Assembly (NCBI GenBank): GCA_037893225.1
Contig: JAZGUH010000620.1
Span: 186,001 to 250,000, forward strand
DNA from: Hippasteria phrygiana
Lineage: Eukaryota > Echinodermata > Asteroidea > Valvatida > Goniasteridae
Reading direction: 5' to 3'
DNA: 64,000 nucleotides
The position numbers and the translations under genes were made by a program. Below, in pieces: positions 27,901 to 43,038 of the stretch. The notes under the pieces were generated by a model. It was not told where the DNA came from. It worked only from the letters and a program-made list of their open reading frames with translations, and searched no databases. The first letter of the stretch is position 1. Every line of letters starts with the position of its first letter.

Positions 27901-29835
27901 CGCCAGATCTAAGCTATCCATACATGTCAAAATTACTGAATTTGGTTGATATTTCATGCAATTATGAATGAGTAAAGCAAGTCCATATCCCAGGGAATTT
28001 GACATGCATGGAGCAATAAATAGACGGTAATATGCACACAGATGTTGGCCGGAAAGAAAATAAACATTGCGAGGTTTGAATTTTCTCCACAAGTGTTAAC
28101 TCTAAGAAGCCGCCGATAATTGCAACATGTAGCGCCAGATCTAAGCTATCCATACATCTCAAAATTACTGAATTTGGTTGATATTTCATGCAATTATGAA
28201 TGAGTAAAGCAAGTCATACCCCAGGGAATTTGACAGGCATGGAGCAATAAATAGAAGGTAATATGCACACAGATGTTGGCCGGAAAGAAAATAAACATTG
28301 CGAGGTTTGAATTTTCTCCACAAGTTTTAACTCTAAGAAGCCGCCGATAATTGCAACATGTAGCGCCAGATCTAAGCTATCCATACATGTCAAAATTACT
28401 GAATTTGGTTGATATTTCATGCAATTATGAATGAGTAAAGCAAGTCCATACCCCAGGGAATTTGACAGGCATGGAGCAATAAATAAGAGGTAATCTGCAC
28501 ACAGATGGTGGCCGGGAAGAAAATAAACATTGCGAGGTTTGAATTTTCTCCACAAGTGTTAACTCTAAGAAGCCGCCGATAATTGCAACATGTAGCGCCA
28601 GATCTAAGCTATCCATACATGTCAAAATTACTGAATTTGGTTGATATTTCATGCAATTATGAATGAGTAAAGCAAGTCCATATCCCAGGGAATTTGACAT
28701 GCATGGAGCAATAAATAGACGGTAATATGCACACAGATGTTGGCCGGAAAGAAAATAAACATTGCGAGGTTTGAATTTTCTCCACAAGTGTTAACTCTAA
28801 GAAGCCGCCGATAATTGCAACATGTAGCGCCAGATCTAAGCTATCCATACATCTCAAAATTACTGAATTTGGTTGATATTTCATGCAATTATGAATGAGT
28901 AAAGCAAGTCATACCCCAGGGAATTTGACAGGCATGGAGCAATAAATAGAAGGTAATATGCACACAGATGTTGGCCGGAAAGAAAATAAACATTGCGAGG
29001 TTTGAATTTTCTCCACAAGTTTTAACTCTAAGAAGCCGCCGATAATTGCAACATGTAGCGCCAGATCTAAGCTATCCATACATGTCAAAATTACTGAATT
29101 TGGTTGATATTTCATGCAATTATGAATGAGTAAAGCAAGTCCATACCCCAGGGAATTTGACAGGCATGGAGCAATAAATAAGAGGTAATCTGCACACAGA
29201 TGGTGGCCGGGAAGAAAATAAACATTGCGAGGTTTGAATTTTCTCCACAAGTGTTAACTCTAAGAAGCCGCCGATAATTGCAACATGTAGCGCCAGATCT
29301 AAGCTATCCATACATGTCAAAATTACTGAATTTGGTTGATATTTCATGCAATTATGAATGAGTAAAGCAAGTCCATACCCCAGGGAATTTGACAGGCATG
29401 GAGCAATAAATAGACGGTAATATGCACACAGATGTTGGCCGGAAAGAAAATAAACATTGCGAGGTTTGAATTTTCTCCACAAGTTTTAACTCTAAGAAGC
29501 CGCCGATAATTGCAACATGTAGCGCCAGATCTAAGCTATCCATACATGTCAAAATTACTGAATTTGGTTGATATTTCATGCAATTATGAATGAGTAAAGC
29601 AAGTCCATACCCCAGGGAATTTGACATGCATGGAGCAATAAATAGACGGTAATATGCACACAGATGTTGGCCGGAAAGAAAATAAACATTGCGAGGTTTG
29701 AATTTTCTCCACAAGTTTTAACTCTAAGAAGCCGCCGATAATTGCAACATGTAGCGCCAGATCTAAGCTATCCATACATGTCAAAATTACTGAATTTGGT
29801 TGATATTTCATGCAATTATGAATGAGTAAAGCAAG
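24949..29835. repeat. 11-mer repeat (2549 bp), two tandem copies
   Basis: Monomers starting at 25181, 25413, 25665, 25876, 26108, 26360, 26571, 26803 and 27035 recur at +2549 with the same families. Both copies contain two monomers with the private substitution atacatctc (C at 25609 and 26304; 28158 and 28853), and within each copy these are 695 bp apart, a nested trimer duplication. The copies part at 27287/29836, where the second carries the tatccgtaca and tttgattg changes. Confidence 0.8.
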
Positions 29836-31456
29836 TCATACCCCAGGGAATTTGACATGCATGGAGCAATCAATAGAAGGTAATATGCACACAGATGTTG
29901 GCCGGAAAGAAAATAAACATTGCGAGGTTTGAATTTTCTCCACAAGTTTTAACTCTAAGAAGCCGCCGATAATTGCAACATGTAGCGCCAGATCTAAGCT
30001 ATCCGTACATGTCAAAATTACTGAATTTGATTGATATTTCATGCAATTATGAATGAGTAAAGCAAGTCCATACCCCAGGGAATTTGACATGCACGGAGCA
30101 ATAAATAGACGGTAACATGTACACAGATGTTGGCCGGAAAGAAAATAAACATTGCGAGGTTTGAATTTTCTCCACAAGTTTTAACTCTAAGAAGCCGCCG
30201 ATAATTGCAACATGTAGCGCCAGATCTAAGCTATCCATACATGTCAAACTTACTGAATTTGGTTGATATTTCATGCAATTATGAATGAGTAAAGCAAGTC
30301 CATACCCCAGGGAATTTGACATGCATGGAGCAATAAATAGACGGTAACATGTACACAGATGTTGGCCGGAAAGAAAATAAACATTGCGAGGTTTGAATTT
30401 TCTCCACAAGTTTTAACTCTAAGAAGCCGCCGATAATTGCAACATGTAGCGCCAGATCTAAGCTATCCATACATGTCAAAATTACTGAATTTGGTTGATA
30501 TTTCATGCAATTATGAATGAGTAAAGCAAGTCATACCCCAGGGAATTTGACAGGCATGGAGCAATAAATAGAAGGTAATATGCACACAGATGTTGGCCGG
30601 AAAGAAAATAAACATTGCGAGGTTTGAATTTTCTCCACAAGTTTTAACTCTAAGAAGCCGCCGATAATTGCAACATGTAGCGCCAGATCTAAGCTATCCA
30701 TACATGTCAAAATTACTGAATTTGGTTGATATTTCATGCAATTATGAATGAGTAAAGCAAGTCCATACCCAGGGAATTTGACATGCATGGAGCAATAAAT
30801 AGACGGTAACATGTACACAGATGTTGGCCGGGAAGAAAATAAACATTGCGAGGTTTGAATTTTCTCCACAAGTGTTAACTCTAAGAAGCCGCCGATAATT
30901 GCAACATGTAGCGCCAGATCTAAGCTATCCATACATGTCAAAATTACTGAATTTGGTTGATATTTCATGCAATTATGAATGAGTAAAGCAAGTCCATACC
31001 CCAGGGAATTTGACATGCATGGAGCAATAAATAGACGGTAACATGTACACAGATGTTGGCCGGAAAGAAAATAAACATTGCGAGGTTTGAATTTTCTCCA
31101 CAAGTTTTAACTCTAAGAAGCCGCCGATAATTGCAACATGTAGCGCCAGATCTAAGCTATCCATACATGTCAAAATTACTGAATTTGGTTGATATTTCAT
31201 GCAATTATGAATGAGTAAAGCTAGTCCATACCCCAGGGAATTTGACAGGCATGGAGCAATAAATAAAAGGTAATCTGCACACAGATGGTGGCCGGAAAGA
31301 AAATAAACATTGCGAGGTTTGAATTTTCTCCACAAGTTTTAACTCTAAGAAGCCGCCGATAATTGCAACATGTAGCGCCAGATCTAAGCTATCCATACAT
31401 GTCAAAATTACTGAATTTGGTTGATATTTCATGCAATTATGAATGAGTAAAGCAAG
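29836..31456. repeat. Seven-monomer block, second copy of 22190-23810
   Basis: This is the partner of 22190-23810 at +7646 bp, with the rare tacccagg deletion at 30767. The following gamma monomer carries aatatacattg in both copies, but after it the first copy continues with beta and this one with alpha (ccccagaga). Confidence 0.75.
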
Positions 31457-34400
31457 TCATACCCCAGGGAATTTGACAGGCATGGAGCAATAAATAGAAG
31501 GTAATATGCACACAGATGTTGGCCGGAAAGAAAATATACATTGCGAGGTTTGAATTTTCTCCACAAGTTTTAACTCTAAGAAGCCGCCGATAATTGCAAC
31601 ATGTAGCGCCAGATCTAAGCTATCCATACATGTCAAAATTACTGAATTTGGTTGATATTTCATGCAATTATGAATGAGTAAAGCAAGTCCATACCCCAGA
31701 GAATTTGACATGCATGGAGCAATAAATAGACGGTAACATGTACACAGATGTTGGCCGGAAAGAAAATAAACATTGCGAGGTTTGAATTTTCTCCACAAGT
31801 TTTAACTCTAAGAAGCCGCCGATAATTGCAACATGTAGCGCCAGATCTAAGCTATCCATACATGTCAAAATTACTGAATTTGGTTGATATTTCATGCAAT
31901 TATGAATGAGTAAAGCTAGTCCATACCCCAGGGAATTTGACAGGCATGGAGCAATAAATAAAAGGTAATCTGCACACAGATGGTGGCCGGAAAGAAAATA
32001 AACATTGCGAGGTTTGAATTTTCTCCACAAGTTTTAACTCTAAGAAGCCGCCGATAATTGCAACATGTAGCGCCAGATCTAAGCTATCCATACATGTCAA
32101 AATTACTGAATTTGGTTGATATTTCATGCAATTATGAATGAGTAAAGCAAGTCATACCCCAGGGAATTTGACAGGCATGGAGCAATAAATAGAAGGTAAT
32201 ATGCACACAGATGTTGGCCGGAAAGAAAATAAACATTGCGAGGTTTGAATTTTCTCCACAAGTTTTAACTCTAAGAAGCCGCCGATAATTGCAACATGTA
32301 GCGCCAGATCTAAGCTATCCATACATGTCAAAATTACTGAATTTGGTTGATATTTCATGCAATTATGAATGAGTAAAGCAAGTCCATACCCCAGGGAATT
32401 TGACATGCATGGAGCAATAAATAGACGGTAATATGCACACAGATGTTGGCCGGAAAGAAAATAAACATTGCGAGGTTTGAATTTTCTCCACAAGTTTTAA
32501 CTCTAAGAAGCCGCCGATAATTGCAACATGTAGCGCCAGATCTAAGCTATCCATACATGTCAAAATTACTGAATTTGGTTGATATTTCATGCAATTATGA
32601 ATGAGTAAAGCAAGTCATACCCCAGGGAATTTGACATGCATGGAGCAATCAATAGAAGGTAATATGCACACAGATGTTGGCCGGAAAGAAAATAAACATT
32701 GCGAGGTTTGAATTTTCTCCACAAGTTTTAACTCTAAGAAGCCGCCGATAATTGCAACATGTAGCGCCAGATCTAAGCTATCCGTACATGTCAAAATTAC
32801 TGAATTTGATTGATATTTCATGCAATTATGAATGAGTAAAGCAAGTCCATACCCCAGGGAATTTGACATGCACGGAGCAATAAATAGACGGTAACATGTA
32901 CACAGATGTTGGCCGGAAAGAAAATAAACATTGCGAGGTTTGAATTTTCTCCACAAGTTTTAACTCTAAGAAGCCGCCGATAATTGCAACATGTAGCGCC
33001 AGATCTAAGCTATCCATACATGTCAAACTTACTGAATTTGGTTGATATTTCATGCAATTATGAATGAGTAAAGCAAGTCCATACCCCAGGGAATTTGACA
33101 TGCATGGAGCAATAAATAGACGGTAACATGTACACAGATGTTGGCCGGAAAGAAAATAAACATTGCGAGGTTTGAATTTTCTCCACAAGTTTTAACTCTA
33201 AGAAGCCGCCGATAATTGCAACATGTAGCGCCAGATCTAAGCTATCCATACATGTCAAAATTACTGAATTTGGTTGATATTTCATGCAATTATGAATGAG
33301 TAAAGCAAGTCATACCCCAGGGAATTTGACAGGCATGGAGCAATAAATAGAAGGTAATATGCACACAGATGTTGGCCGGAAAGAAAATAAACATTGCGAG
33401 GTTTGAATTTTCTCCACAAGTTTTAACTCTAAGAAGCCGCCGATAATTGCAACATGTAGCGCCAGATCTAAGCTATCCATACATGTCAAAATTACTGAAT
33501 TTGGTTGATATTTCATGCAATTATGAATGAGTAAAGCAAGTCCATACCCCAGGGAATTTGACAGGCATGGAGCAATAAATAAGAGGTAATCTGCACACAG
33601 ATGGTGGCCGGGAAGAAAATAAACATTGCGAGGTTTGAATTTTCTCCACAAGTGTTAACTCTAAGAAGCCGCCGATAATTGCAACATGTAGCGCCAGATC
33701 TAAGCTATCCATACATGTCAAAATTACTTAATTTGGTTGATATTTCATGCAATTATGAATGAGTAAAGCAAGTCCATACCCCAGGGAATTTGACAGGCAT
33801 GGAGCAATAAATAGACGGTAACATGTACACAGATGTTGGCCGGAAAGAAAATAAACATTGCGAGGTTTGAATTTTCTCCACAAGTTTTAACTCTAAGAAG
33901 CCGCCGATAATTGCAACATGTAGCGCCAGATCTAAGCTATCCATACATGTCAAAATCACTGAATTTGGTTGATATTTCATGCAATTATGAATGAGTAAAG
34001 CAAGTCCATACCCCAGGGAATTTGACATGCATGGAGCAATAAATAGACGGTAACATGTACACAGATGTTGGCCGGAAAGAAAATAAACATTGCGAGGTTT
34101 GAATTTTCTCCACAAGTTTTAACTCTAAGAAGCCGCCGATAATTGCAACATGTAGCGCCAGATCTAAGCTATCCATACATGTCAAAATTACTGAATTTGG
34201 TTGATATTTCATGCAATTATGAATGAGTAAAGCAAGTCATACCCCAGGGAATTTGACAGGCATGGAGCAATAAATAGAAGGTAATATGCACACAGATGTT
34301 GGCCGGAAAGAAAATAAACATTGCGAGGTTTGAATTTTCTCCACAAGTTTTAACTCTAAGAAGCCGCCGATAATTGCAACATGTAGCGCCAGATCTAAGC

Positions 34401-37400
34401 TATCCATACATGTCAAAATTACTGAATTTGGTTGATATTTCATGCAATTATGAATGAGTAAAGCAAGTCCATACCCAGGGAATTTGACATGCATGGAGCA
34501 ATAAATAGACGGTAACATGTACACAGATGTTGGCCGGGAAGAAAATAAACATTGCGAGGTTTGAATTTTCTCCACAAGTGTTAACTCTAAGAAGCCGCCG
34601 ATAATTGCAACATGTAGCGCCAGATCTAAGCTATCCATACATGTCAAAATTACTGAATTTGGTTGATATTTCATGCAATTATGAATGAGTAAAGCAAGTC
34701 CATACCCCAGGGAATTTGACATGCATGGAGCAATAAATAGACGGTAACATGTACACAGATGTTGGCCGGAAAGAAAATAAACATTGCGAGGTTTGAATTT
34801 TCTCCACAAGTTTTAACTCTAAGAAGCCGCCGATAATTGCAACATGTAGCGCCAGATCTAAGCTATCCATACATGTCAAAATTACTGAATTTGGTTGATA
34901 TTTCATGCAATTATGAATGAGTAAAGCTAGTCCATACCCCAGGGAATTTGACAGGCATGGAGCAATAAATAAAAGGTAATCTGCACACAGATGGTGGCCG
35001 GAAAGAAAATAAACATTGCGAGGTTTGAATTTTCTCCACAAGTTTTAACTCTAAGAAGCCGCCGATAATTGCAACATGTAGCGCCAGATCTAAGCTATCC
35101 ATACATGTCAAAATTACTGAATTTGGTTGATATTTCATGCAATTATGAATGAGTAAAGCAAGTCATACCCCAGGGAATTTGACAGGCATGGAGCAATAAA
35201 TAGAAGGTAATATGCACACAGATGTTGGCCGGAAAGAAAATATACATTGCGAGGTTTGAATTTTCTCCACAAGTTTTAACTCTAAGAAGCCGCCGATAAT
35301 TGCAACATGTAGCGCCAGATCTAAGCTATCCATACATGTCAAAATTACTGAATTTGGTTGATATTTCATGCAATTATGAATGAGTAAAGCAAGTCCATAC
35401 CCCAGAGAATTTGACATGCATGGAGCAATAAATAGACGGTAACATGTACACAGATGTTGGCCGGAAAGAAAATAAACATTGCGAGGTTTGAATTTTCTCC
35501 ACAAGTTTTAACTCTAAGAAGCCGCCGATAATTGCAACATGTAGCGCCAGATCTAAGCTATCCATACATGTCAAAATTACTGAATTTGGTTGATATTTCA
35601 TGCAATTATGAATGAGTAAAGCTAGTCCATACCCCAGGGAATTTGACAGGCATGGAGCAATAAATAAAAGGTAATCTGCACACAGATGGTGGCCGGAAAG
35701 AAAATAAACATTGCGAGGTTTGAATTTTCTCCACAAGTTTTAACTCTAAGAAGCCGCCGATAATTGCAACATGTAGCGCCAGATCTAAGCTATCCATACA
35801 TGTCAAAATTACTGAATTTGGTTGATATTTCATGCAATTATGAATGAGTAAAGCAAGTCATACCCCAGGGAATTTGACAGGCATGGAGCAATAAATAGAA
35901 GGTAATATGCACACAGATGTTGGCCGGAAAGAAAATAAACATTGCGAGGTTTGAATTTTCTCCACAAGTTTTAACTCTAAGAAGCCGCCGATAATTGCAA
36001 CATGTAGCGCCAGATCTAAGCTATCCATACATGTCAAAATTACTGAATTTGGTTGATATTTCATGCAATTATGAATGAGTAAAGCAAGTCCATACCCCAG
36101 GGAATTTGACATGCATGGAGCAATAAATAGACGGTAATATGCACACAGATGTTGGCCGGAAAGAAAATAAACATTGCGAGGTTTGAATTTTCTCCACAAG
36201 TTTTAACTCTAAGAAGCCGCCGATAATTGCAACATGTAGCGCCAGATCTAAGCTATCCATACATGTCAAAATTACTGAATTTGGTTGATATTTCATGCAA
36301 TTATGAATGAGTAAAGCAAGTCATACCCCAGGGAATTTGACATGCATGGAGCAATCAATAGAAGGTAATATGCACACAGATGTTGGCCGGAAAGAAAATA
36401 AACATTGCGAGGTTTGAATTTTCTCCACAAGTTTTAACTCTAAGAAGCCGCCGATAATTGCAACATGTAGCGCCAGATCTAAGCTATCCGTACATGTCAA
36501 AATTACTGAATTTGATTGATATTTCATGCAATTATGAATGAGTAAAGCAAGTCCATACCCCAGGGAATTTGACATGCACGGAGCAATAAATAGACGGTAA
36601 CATGTACACAGATGTTGGCCGGAAAGAAAATAAACATTGCGAGGTTTGAATTTTCTCCACAAGTTTTAACTCTAAGAAGCCGCCGATAATTGCAACATGT
36701 AGCGCCAGATCTAAGCTATCCATACATGTCAAACTTACTGAATTTGGTTGATATTTCATGCAATTATGAATGAGTAAAGCAAGTCCATACCCCAGGGAAT
36801 TTGACATGCATGGAGCAATAAATAGACGGTAACATGTACACAGATGTTGGCCGGAAAGAAAATAAACATTGCGAGGTTTGAATTTTCTCCACAAGTTTTA
36901 ACTCTAAGAAGCCGCCGATAATTGCAACATGTAGCGCCAGATCTAAGCTATCCATACATGTCAAAATTACTGAATTTGGTTGATATTTCATGCAATTATG
37001 AATGAGTAAAGCAAGTCATACCCCAGGGAATTTGACAGGCATGGAGCAATAAATAGAAGGTAATATGCACACAGATGTTGGCCGGAAAGAAAATAAACAT
37101 TGCGAGGTTTGAATTTTCTCCACAAGTTTTAACTCTAAGAAGCCGCCGATAATTGCAACATGTAGCGCCAGATCTAAGCTATCCATACATGTCAAAATTA
37201 CTGAATTTGGTTGATATTTCATGCAATTATGAATGAGTAAAGCAAGTCCATACCCCAGGGAATTTGACAGGCATGGAGCAATAAATAAGAGGTAATATGC
37301 ACACAGGTGGTGGCCGGGAAGAAAATAAACATTGCGAGGTTTGAATTTTCTCCACAAGTGTTAACTCTAAGAAGCCGCCGATAATTGCAACATGTAGCGC

Positions 37401-37942
37401 CAGATCTAAGCTATCCATACATGTCAAAATTACTTAATTTGGTTGATATTTCATGCAATTATGAATGAGTAAAGCAAGTCCATACCCCAGGGAATTTGAC
37501 AGGCATGGAGCAATAAATAGACGGTAACATGTACACAGATGTTGGCCGGAAAGAAAATAAACATTGCGAGGTTTGAATTTTCTCCACAAGTTTTAACTCT
37601 AAGAAGCCGCCGATAATTGCAACATGTAGCGCCAGATCTAAGCTATCCATACATGTCAAAATCACTGAATTTGGTTGATATTTCATGCAATTATGAATGA
37701 GTAAAGCAAGTCCATACCCCAGAGAATTTGACATGCATGGAGCAATAAATAGACGGTAACATGTACACAGATGTTGGCCGGAAAGAAAATAAACATTGCG
37801 AGGTTTGAATTTTCTCCACAAGTTTTAACTCTAAGAAGCCGCCGATAATTGCAACATGTAGCGCCAGATCTAAGCTATCCATACATGTCAAAATTACTGA
37901 ATTTGGTTGATATTTCATGCAATTATGAATGAGTAAAGCAAG
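30531..37942. repeat. 16-mer repeat (3706 bp), two tandem copies
   Basis: The units 30531-34236 and 34237-37942 each hold sixteen monomers in the same order, including the tacccagg monomer (30767/34473), two epsilon copies, one zeta copy and an aaacttact copy (about 33025/36731). Comparing minus-strand translations I find differences at three sites only: aatctg to aatatg and cagatgg to caggtgg near 37297-37306, and ccccaggga against ccccagaga near 34014/37720. The first 4.6 monomers of the next unit are different, so the third copy is not complete. Confidence 0.85.
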
Positions 37943-40900
37943 TCATACCCCAGGGAATTTGACAGGCATGGAGCAATAAATAGAAGGTAATATGCACACA
38001 GATGTTGGCCGGAAAGAAAATATACATTGCGAGGTTTGAATTTTCTCCACAAGTTTTAACTCTAAGAAGCCGCCGATAATTGCAACATGTAGCGCCAGAT
38101 CTAAGCTATCCATACATGTCAAAATTACTGAATTTGGTTGATATTTCATGCAATTATGAATGAGTAAAGCAAGTCCATACCCCAGGGAATTTGACAGGCA
38201 TGGAGCAATAAATAAGAGGTAATCTGCACACAGATGGTGGCCGGGAAGAAAATAAACATTGCGAGGTTTGAATTTTCTCCACAAGTGTTAACTCTAAGAA
38301 GCCGCCGATAATTGCAACATGTAGCGCCAGATCTAAGCTATCCATACATGTCAAAATTACTGAATTTGGTTGATATTTCATGCAATTATGAATGAGTAAA
38401 GCAAGTCCATACCCCAGGGAATTTGACATGCATGGAGCAATAAATAGACGGTAATATGCACACAGATGGTGGCCTGAAAGAAAATAAACATTGCGAGGTT
38501 TGAATTTTCTCCACAAGTTTTAACTCTAAGAAGCCGCCGATAATTGCAACATGTAGCGCCAGATCTAAGCTATCCATACATGTCAAAATTACTGAATTTG
38601 GTTGATATTTCATGCAATTATGAATGAGTAAAGCAAGTCATACCCCAGGGAATTTGACAGGCATGGAGCAATAAATAGAAGGTAATATGCACACAGATGT
38701 TGGCCGGAAAGAAAATAAACATTGCGAGGTTTGAATTTTCTCCACAAGTTTTAACTCTAAGAAGCCGCCGATAATTGCAACATGTAGCGCCAGATCTAAG
38801 CTATCCATACATGTCAAAATTACTGAATTTGGTTGATATTTCATGCAATTATGAATGAGTAAAGCAAGTCCATACCCCAGGGAATTTGACATGCATGGAG
38901 CAATAAATAGACGGTAACATGTACACAGATGTTGGCCGGGAAGAAAATAAACATTGCGAGGTTTGAATTTTCTCCACAAGTGTTAACTCTAAGAAGCCGC
39001 CGATAATTGCAACATGTAGCGCCAGATCTAAGCTATCCATACATGTCAAAATTACTGAATTTGGTTGATATTTCATGCAATTATGAATGAGTAAAGCAAG
39101 TCATACCCCAGGGAATTTGACAGGCATGGAGCAATAAATAGAAGGTAATATGCACACAGATGTTGGCCGGAAAGAAAATATACATTGCGAGGTTTGAATT
39201 TTCTCCACAAGTTTTAACTCTAAGAAGCCGCCGATAATTGCAACATGTAGCGCCAGATCTAAGCTATCCATACATGTCAAAATTACTGAATTTGGTTGAT
39301 ATTTCATGCAATTATGAATGAGTAAAGCAAGTCCATACCCCAGAGAATTTGACATGCATGGAGCAATAAATAGACGGTAACATGTACACAGATGTTGGCC
39401 GGAAAGAAAATAAACATTGCGAGGTTTGAATTTTCTCCACAAGTTTTAACTCTAAGAAGCCGCCGATAATTGCAACATGTAGCGCCAGATCTAAGCTATC
39501 CATACATGTCAAAATTACTGAATTTGGTTGATATTTCATGCAATTATGAATGAGTAAAGCTAGTCCATACCCCAGGGAATTTGACAGGCATGGAGCAATA
39601 AATAAAAGGTAATCTGCACACAGATGGTGGCCGGAAAGAAAATAAACATTGCGAGGTTTGAATTTTCTCCACAAGTTTTAACTCTAAGAAGCCGCCGATA
39701 ATTGCAACATGTAGCGCCAGATCTAAGCTATCCATACATGTCAAAATTACTGAATTTGGTTGATATTTCATGCAATTATGAATGAGTAAAGCAAGTCATA
39801 CCCCAGGGAATTTGACAGGCATGGAGCAATAAATAGAAGGTAATATGCACACAGATGTTGGCCGGAAAGAAAATAAACATTGCGAGGTTTGAATTTTCTC
39901 CACAAGTTTTAACTCTAAGAAGCCGCCGATAATTGCAACATGTAGCGCCAGATCTAAGCTATCCATACATGTCAAAATTACTGAATTTGGTTGATATTTC
40001 ATGCAATTATGAATGAGTAAAGCAAGTCCATACCCCAGGGAATTTGACATGCATGGAGCAATAAATAGACGGTAATATGCACACAGATGTTGGCCGGAAA
40101 GAAAATAAACATTGCGAGGTTTGAATTTTCTCCACAAGTTTTAACTCTAAGAAGCCGCCGATAATTGCAACATGTAGCGCCAGATCTAAGCTATCCATAC
40201 ATGTCAAAATTACTGAATTTGGTTGATATTTCATGCAATTATGAATGAGTAAAGCAAGTCATACCCCAGGGAATTTGACATGCATGGAGCAATCAATAGA
40301 AGGTAATATGCACACAGATGTTGGCCGGAAAGAAAATAAACATTGCGAGGTTTGAATTTTCTCCACAAGTTTTAACTCTAAGAAGCCGCCGATAATTGCA
40401 ACATGTAGCGCCAGATCTAAGCTATCCGTACATGTCAAAATTACTGAATTTGATTGATATTTCATGCAATTATGAATGAGTAAAGCAAGTCCATACCCCA
40501 GGGAATTTGACATGCACGGAGCAATAAATAGACGGTAACATGTACACAGATGTTGGCCGGAAAGAAAATAAACATTGCGAGGTTTGAATTTTCTCCACAA
40601 GTTTTAACTCTAAGAAGCCGCCGATAATTGCAACATGTAGCGCCAGATCTAAGCTATCCATACATGTCAAACTTACTGAATTTGGTTGATATTTCATGCA
40701 ATTATGAATGAGTAAAGCAAGTCCATACCCCAGGGAATTTGACATGCATGGAGCAATAAATAGACGGTAACATGTACACAGATGTTGGCCGGAAAGAAAA
40801 TAAACATTGCGAGGTTTGAATTTTCTCCACAAGTTTTAACTCTAAGAAGCCGCCGATAATTGCAACATGTAGCGCCAGATCTAAGCTATCCATACATGTC

Positions 40901-43038
40901 AAAATTACTGAATTTGGTTGATATTTCATGCAATTATGAATGAGTAAAGCAAGTCATACCCCAGGGAATTTGACAGGCATGGAGCAATAAATAGAAGGTA
41001 ATATGCACACAGATGTTGGCCGGAAAGAAAATAAACATTGCGAGGTTTGAATTTTCTCCACAAGTTTTAACTCTAAGAAGCCGCCGATAATTGCAACATG
41101 TAGCGCCAGATCTAAGCTATCCATACATGTCAAAATTACTGAATTTGGTTGATATTTCATGCAATTATGAATGAGTAAAGCAAGTCCATACCCCAGGGAA
41201 TTTGACAGGCATGGAGCAATAAATAAGAGGTAATCTGCACACAGATGGTGGCCGGGAAGAAAATAAACATTGCGAGGTTTGAATTTTCTCCACAAGTGTT
41301 AACTCTAAGAAGCCGCCGATAATTGCAACATGTAGCGCCAGATCTAAGCTATCCATACATGTCAAAATTACTTAATTTGGTTGATATTTCATGCAATTAT
41401 GAATGAGTAAAGCAAGTCCATACCCCAGGGAATTTGACAGGCATGGAGCAATAAATAGACGGTAACATGTACACAGATGTTGGCCGGAAAGAAAATAAAC
41501 ATTGCGAGGTTTGAATTTTCTCCACAAGTTTTAACTCTAAGAAGCCGCCGATAATTGCAACATGTAGCGCCAGATCTAAGCTATCCATACATGTCAAAAT
41601 CACTGAATTTGGTTGATATTTCATGCAATTATGAATGAGTAAAGCAAGTCCATACCCCAGAGAATTTGACATGCATGGAGCAATAAATAGACGGTAACAT
41701 GTACACAGATGTTGGCCGGAAAGAAAATAAACATTGCGAGGTTTGAATTTTCTCCACAAGTTTTAACTCTAAGAAGCCGCCGATAATTGCAACATGTAGC
41801 GCCAGATCTAAGCTATCCATACATGTCAAAATTACTGAATTTGGTTGATATTTCATGCAATTATGAATGAGTAAAGCAAGTCATACCCCAGGGAATTTGA
41901 CAGGCATGGAGCAATAAATAGAAGGTAATATGCACACAGATGTTGGCCGGAAAGAAAATATACATTGCGAGGTTTGAATTTTCTCCACAAGTTTTAACTC
42001 TAAGAAGCCGCCGATAATTGCAACATGTAGCGCCAGATCTAAGCTATCCATACATGTCAAAATTACTGAATTTGGTTGATATTTCATGCAATTATGAATG
42101 AGTAAAGCAAGTCCATACCCCAGGGAATTTGACAGGCATGGAGCAATAAATAAGAGGTAATCTGCACACAGATGGTGGCCGGGAAGAAAATAAACATTGC
42201 GAGGTTTGAATTTTCTCCACAAGTGTTAACTCTAAGAAGCCGCCGATAATTGCAACATGTAGCGCCAGATCTAAGCTATCCATACATGTCAAAATTACTG
42301 AATTTGGTTGATATTTCATGCAATTATGAATGAGTAAAGCAAGTCCATACCCCAGGGAATTTGACATGCATGGAGCAATAAATAGACGGTAATATGCACA
42401 CAGATGGTGGCCTGAAAGAAAATAAACATTGCGAGGTTTGAATTTTCTCCACAAGTTTTAACTCTAAGAAGCCGCCGATAATTGCAACATGTAGCGCCAG
42501 ATCTAAGCTATCCATACATGTCAAAATTACTGAATTTGGTTGATATTTCATGCAATTATGAATGAGTAAAGCAAGTCATACCCCAGGGAATTTGACAGGC
42601 ATGGAGCAATAAATAGAAGGTAATATGCACACAGATGTTGGCCGGAAAGAAAATAAACATTGCGAGGTTTGAATTTTCTCCACAAGTTTTAACTCTAAGA
42701 AGCCGCCGATAATTGCAACATGTAGCGCCAGATCTAAGCTATCCATACATGTCAAAATTACTGAATTTGGTTGATATTTCATGCAATTATGAATGAGTAA
42801 AGCAAGTCCATACCCCAGGGAATTTGACATGCATGGAGCAATAAATAGACGGTAACATGTACACAGATGTTGGCCGGGAAGAAAATAAACATTGCGAGGT
42901 TTGAATTTTCTCCACAAGTGTTAACTCTAAGAAGCCGCCGATAATTGCAACATGTAGCGCCAGATCTAAGCTATCCATACATGTCAAAATTACTGAATTT
43001 GGTTGATATTTCATGCAATTATGAATGAGTAAAGCAAG
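35163..43038. repeat. 17-mer repeat (3938 bp), two tandem copies
   Basis: The units 35163-39100 and 39101-43038 have seventeen monomers each, six of them of the 231-bp class, in identical order. The only differences I find from minus-strand translations are the two private changes near 37297-37306 in the first copy. This is the longest nearly perfect duplication in the window, and it overlaps the 16-mer at 30531-37942. The two periods differ by one monomer because the stretch between the tacccagg monomer and the epsilon monomer was replaced by a gamma-beta-delta stretch. Confidence 0.85.
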
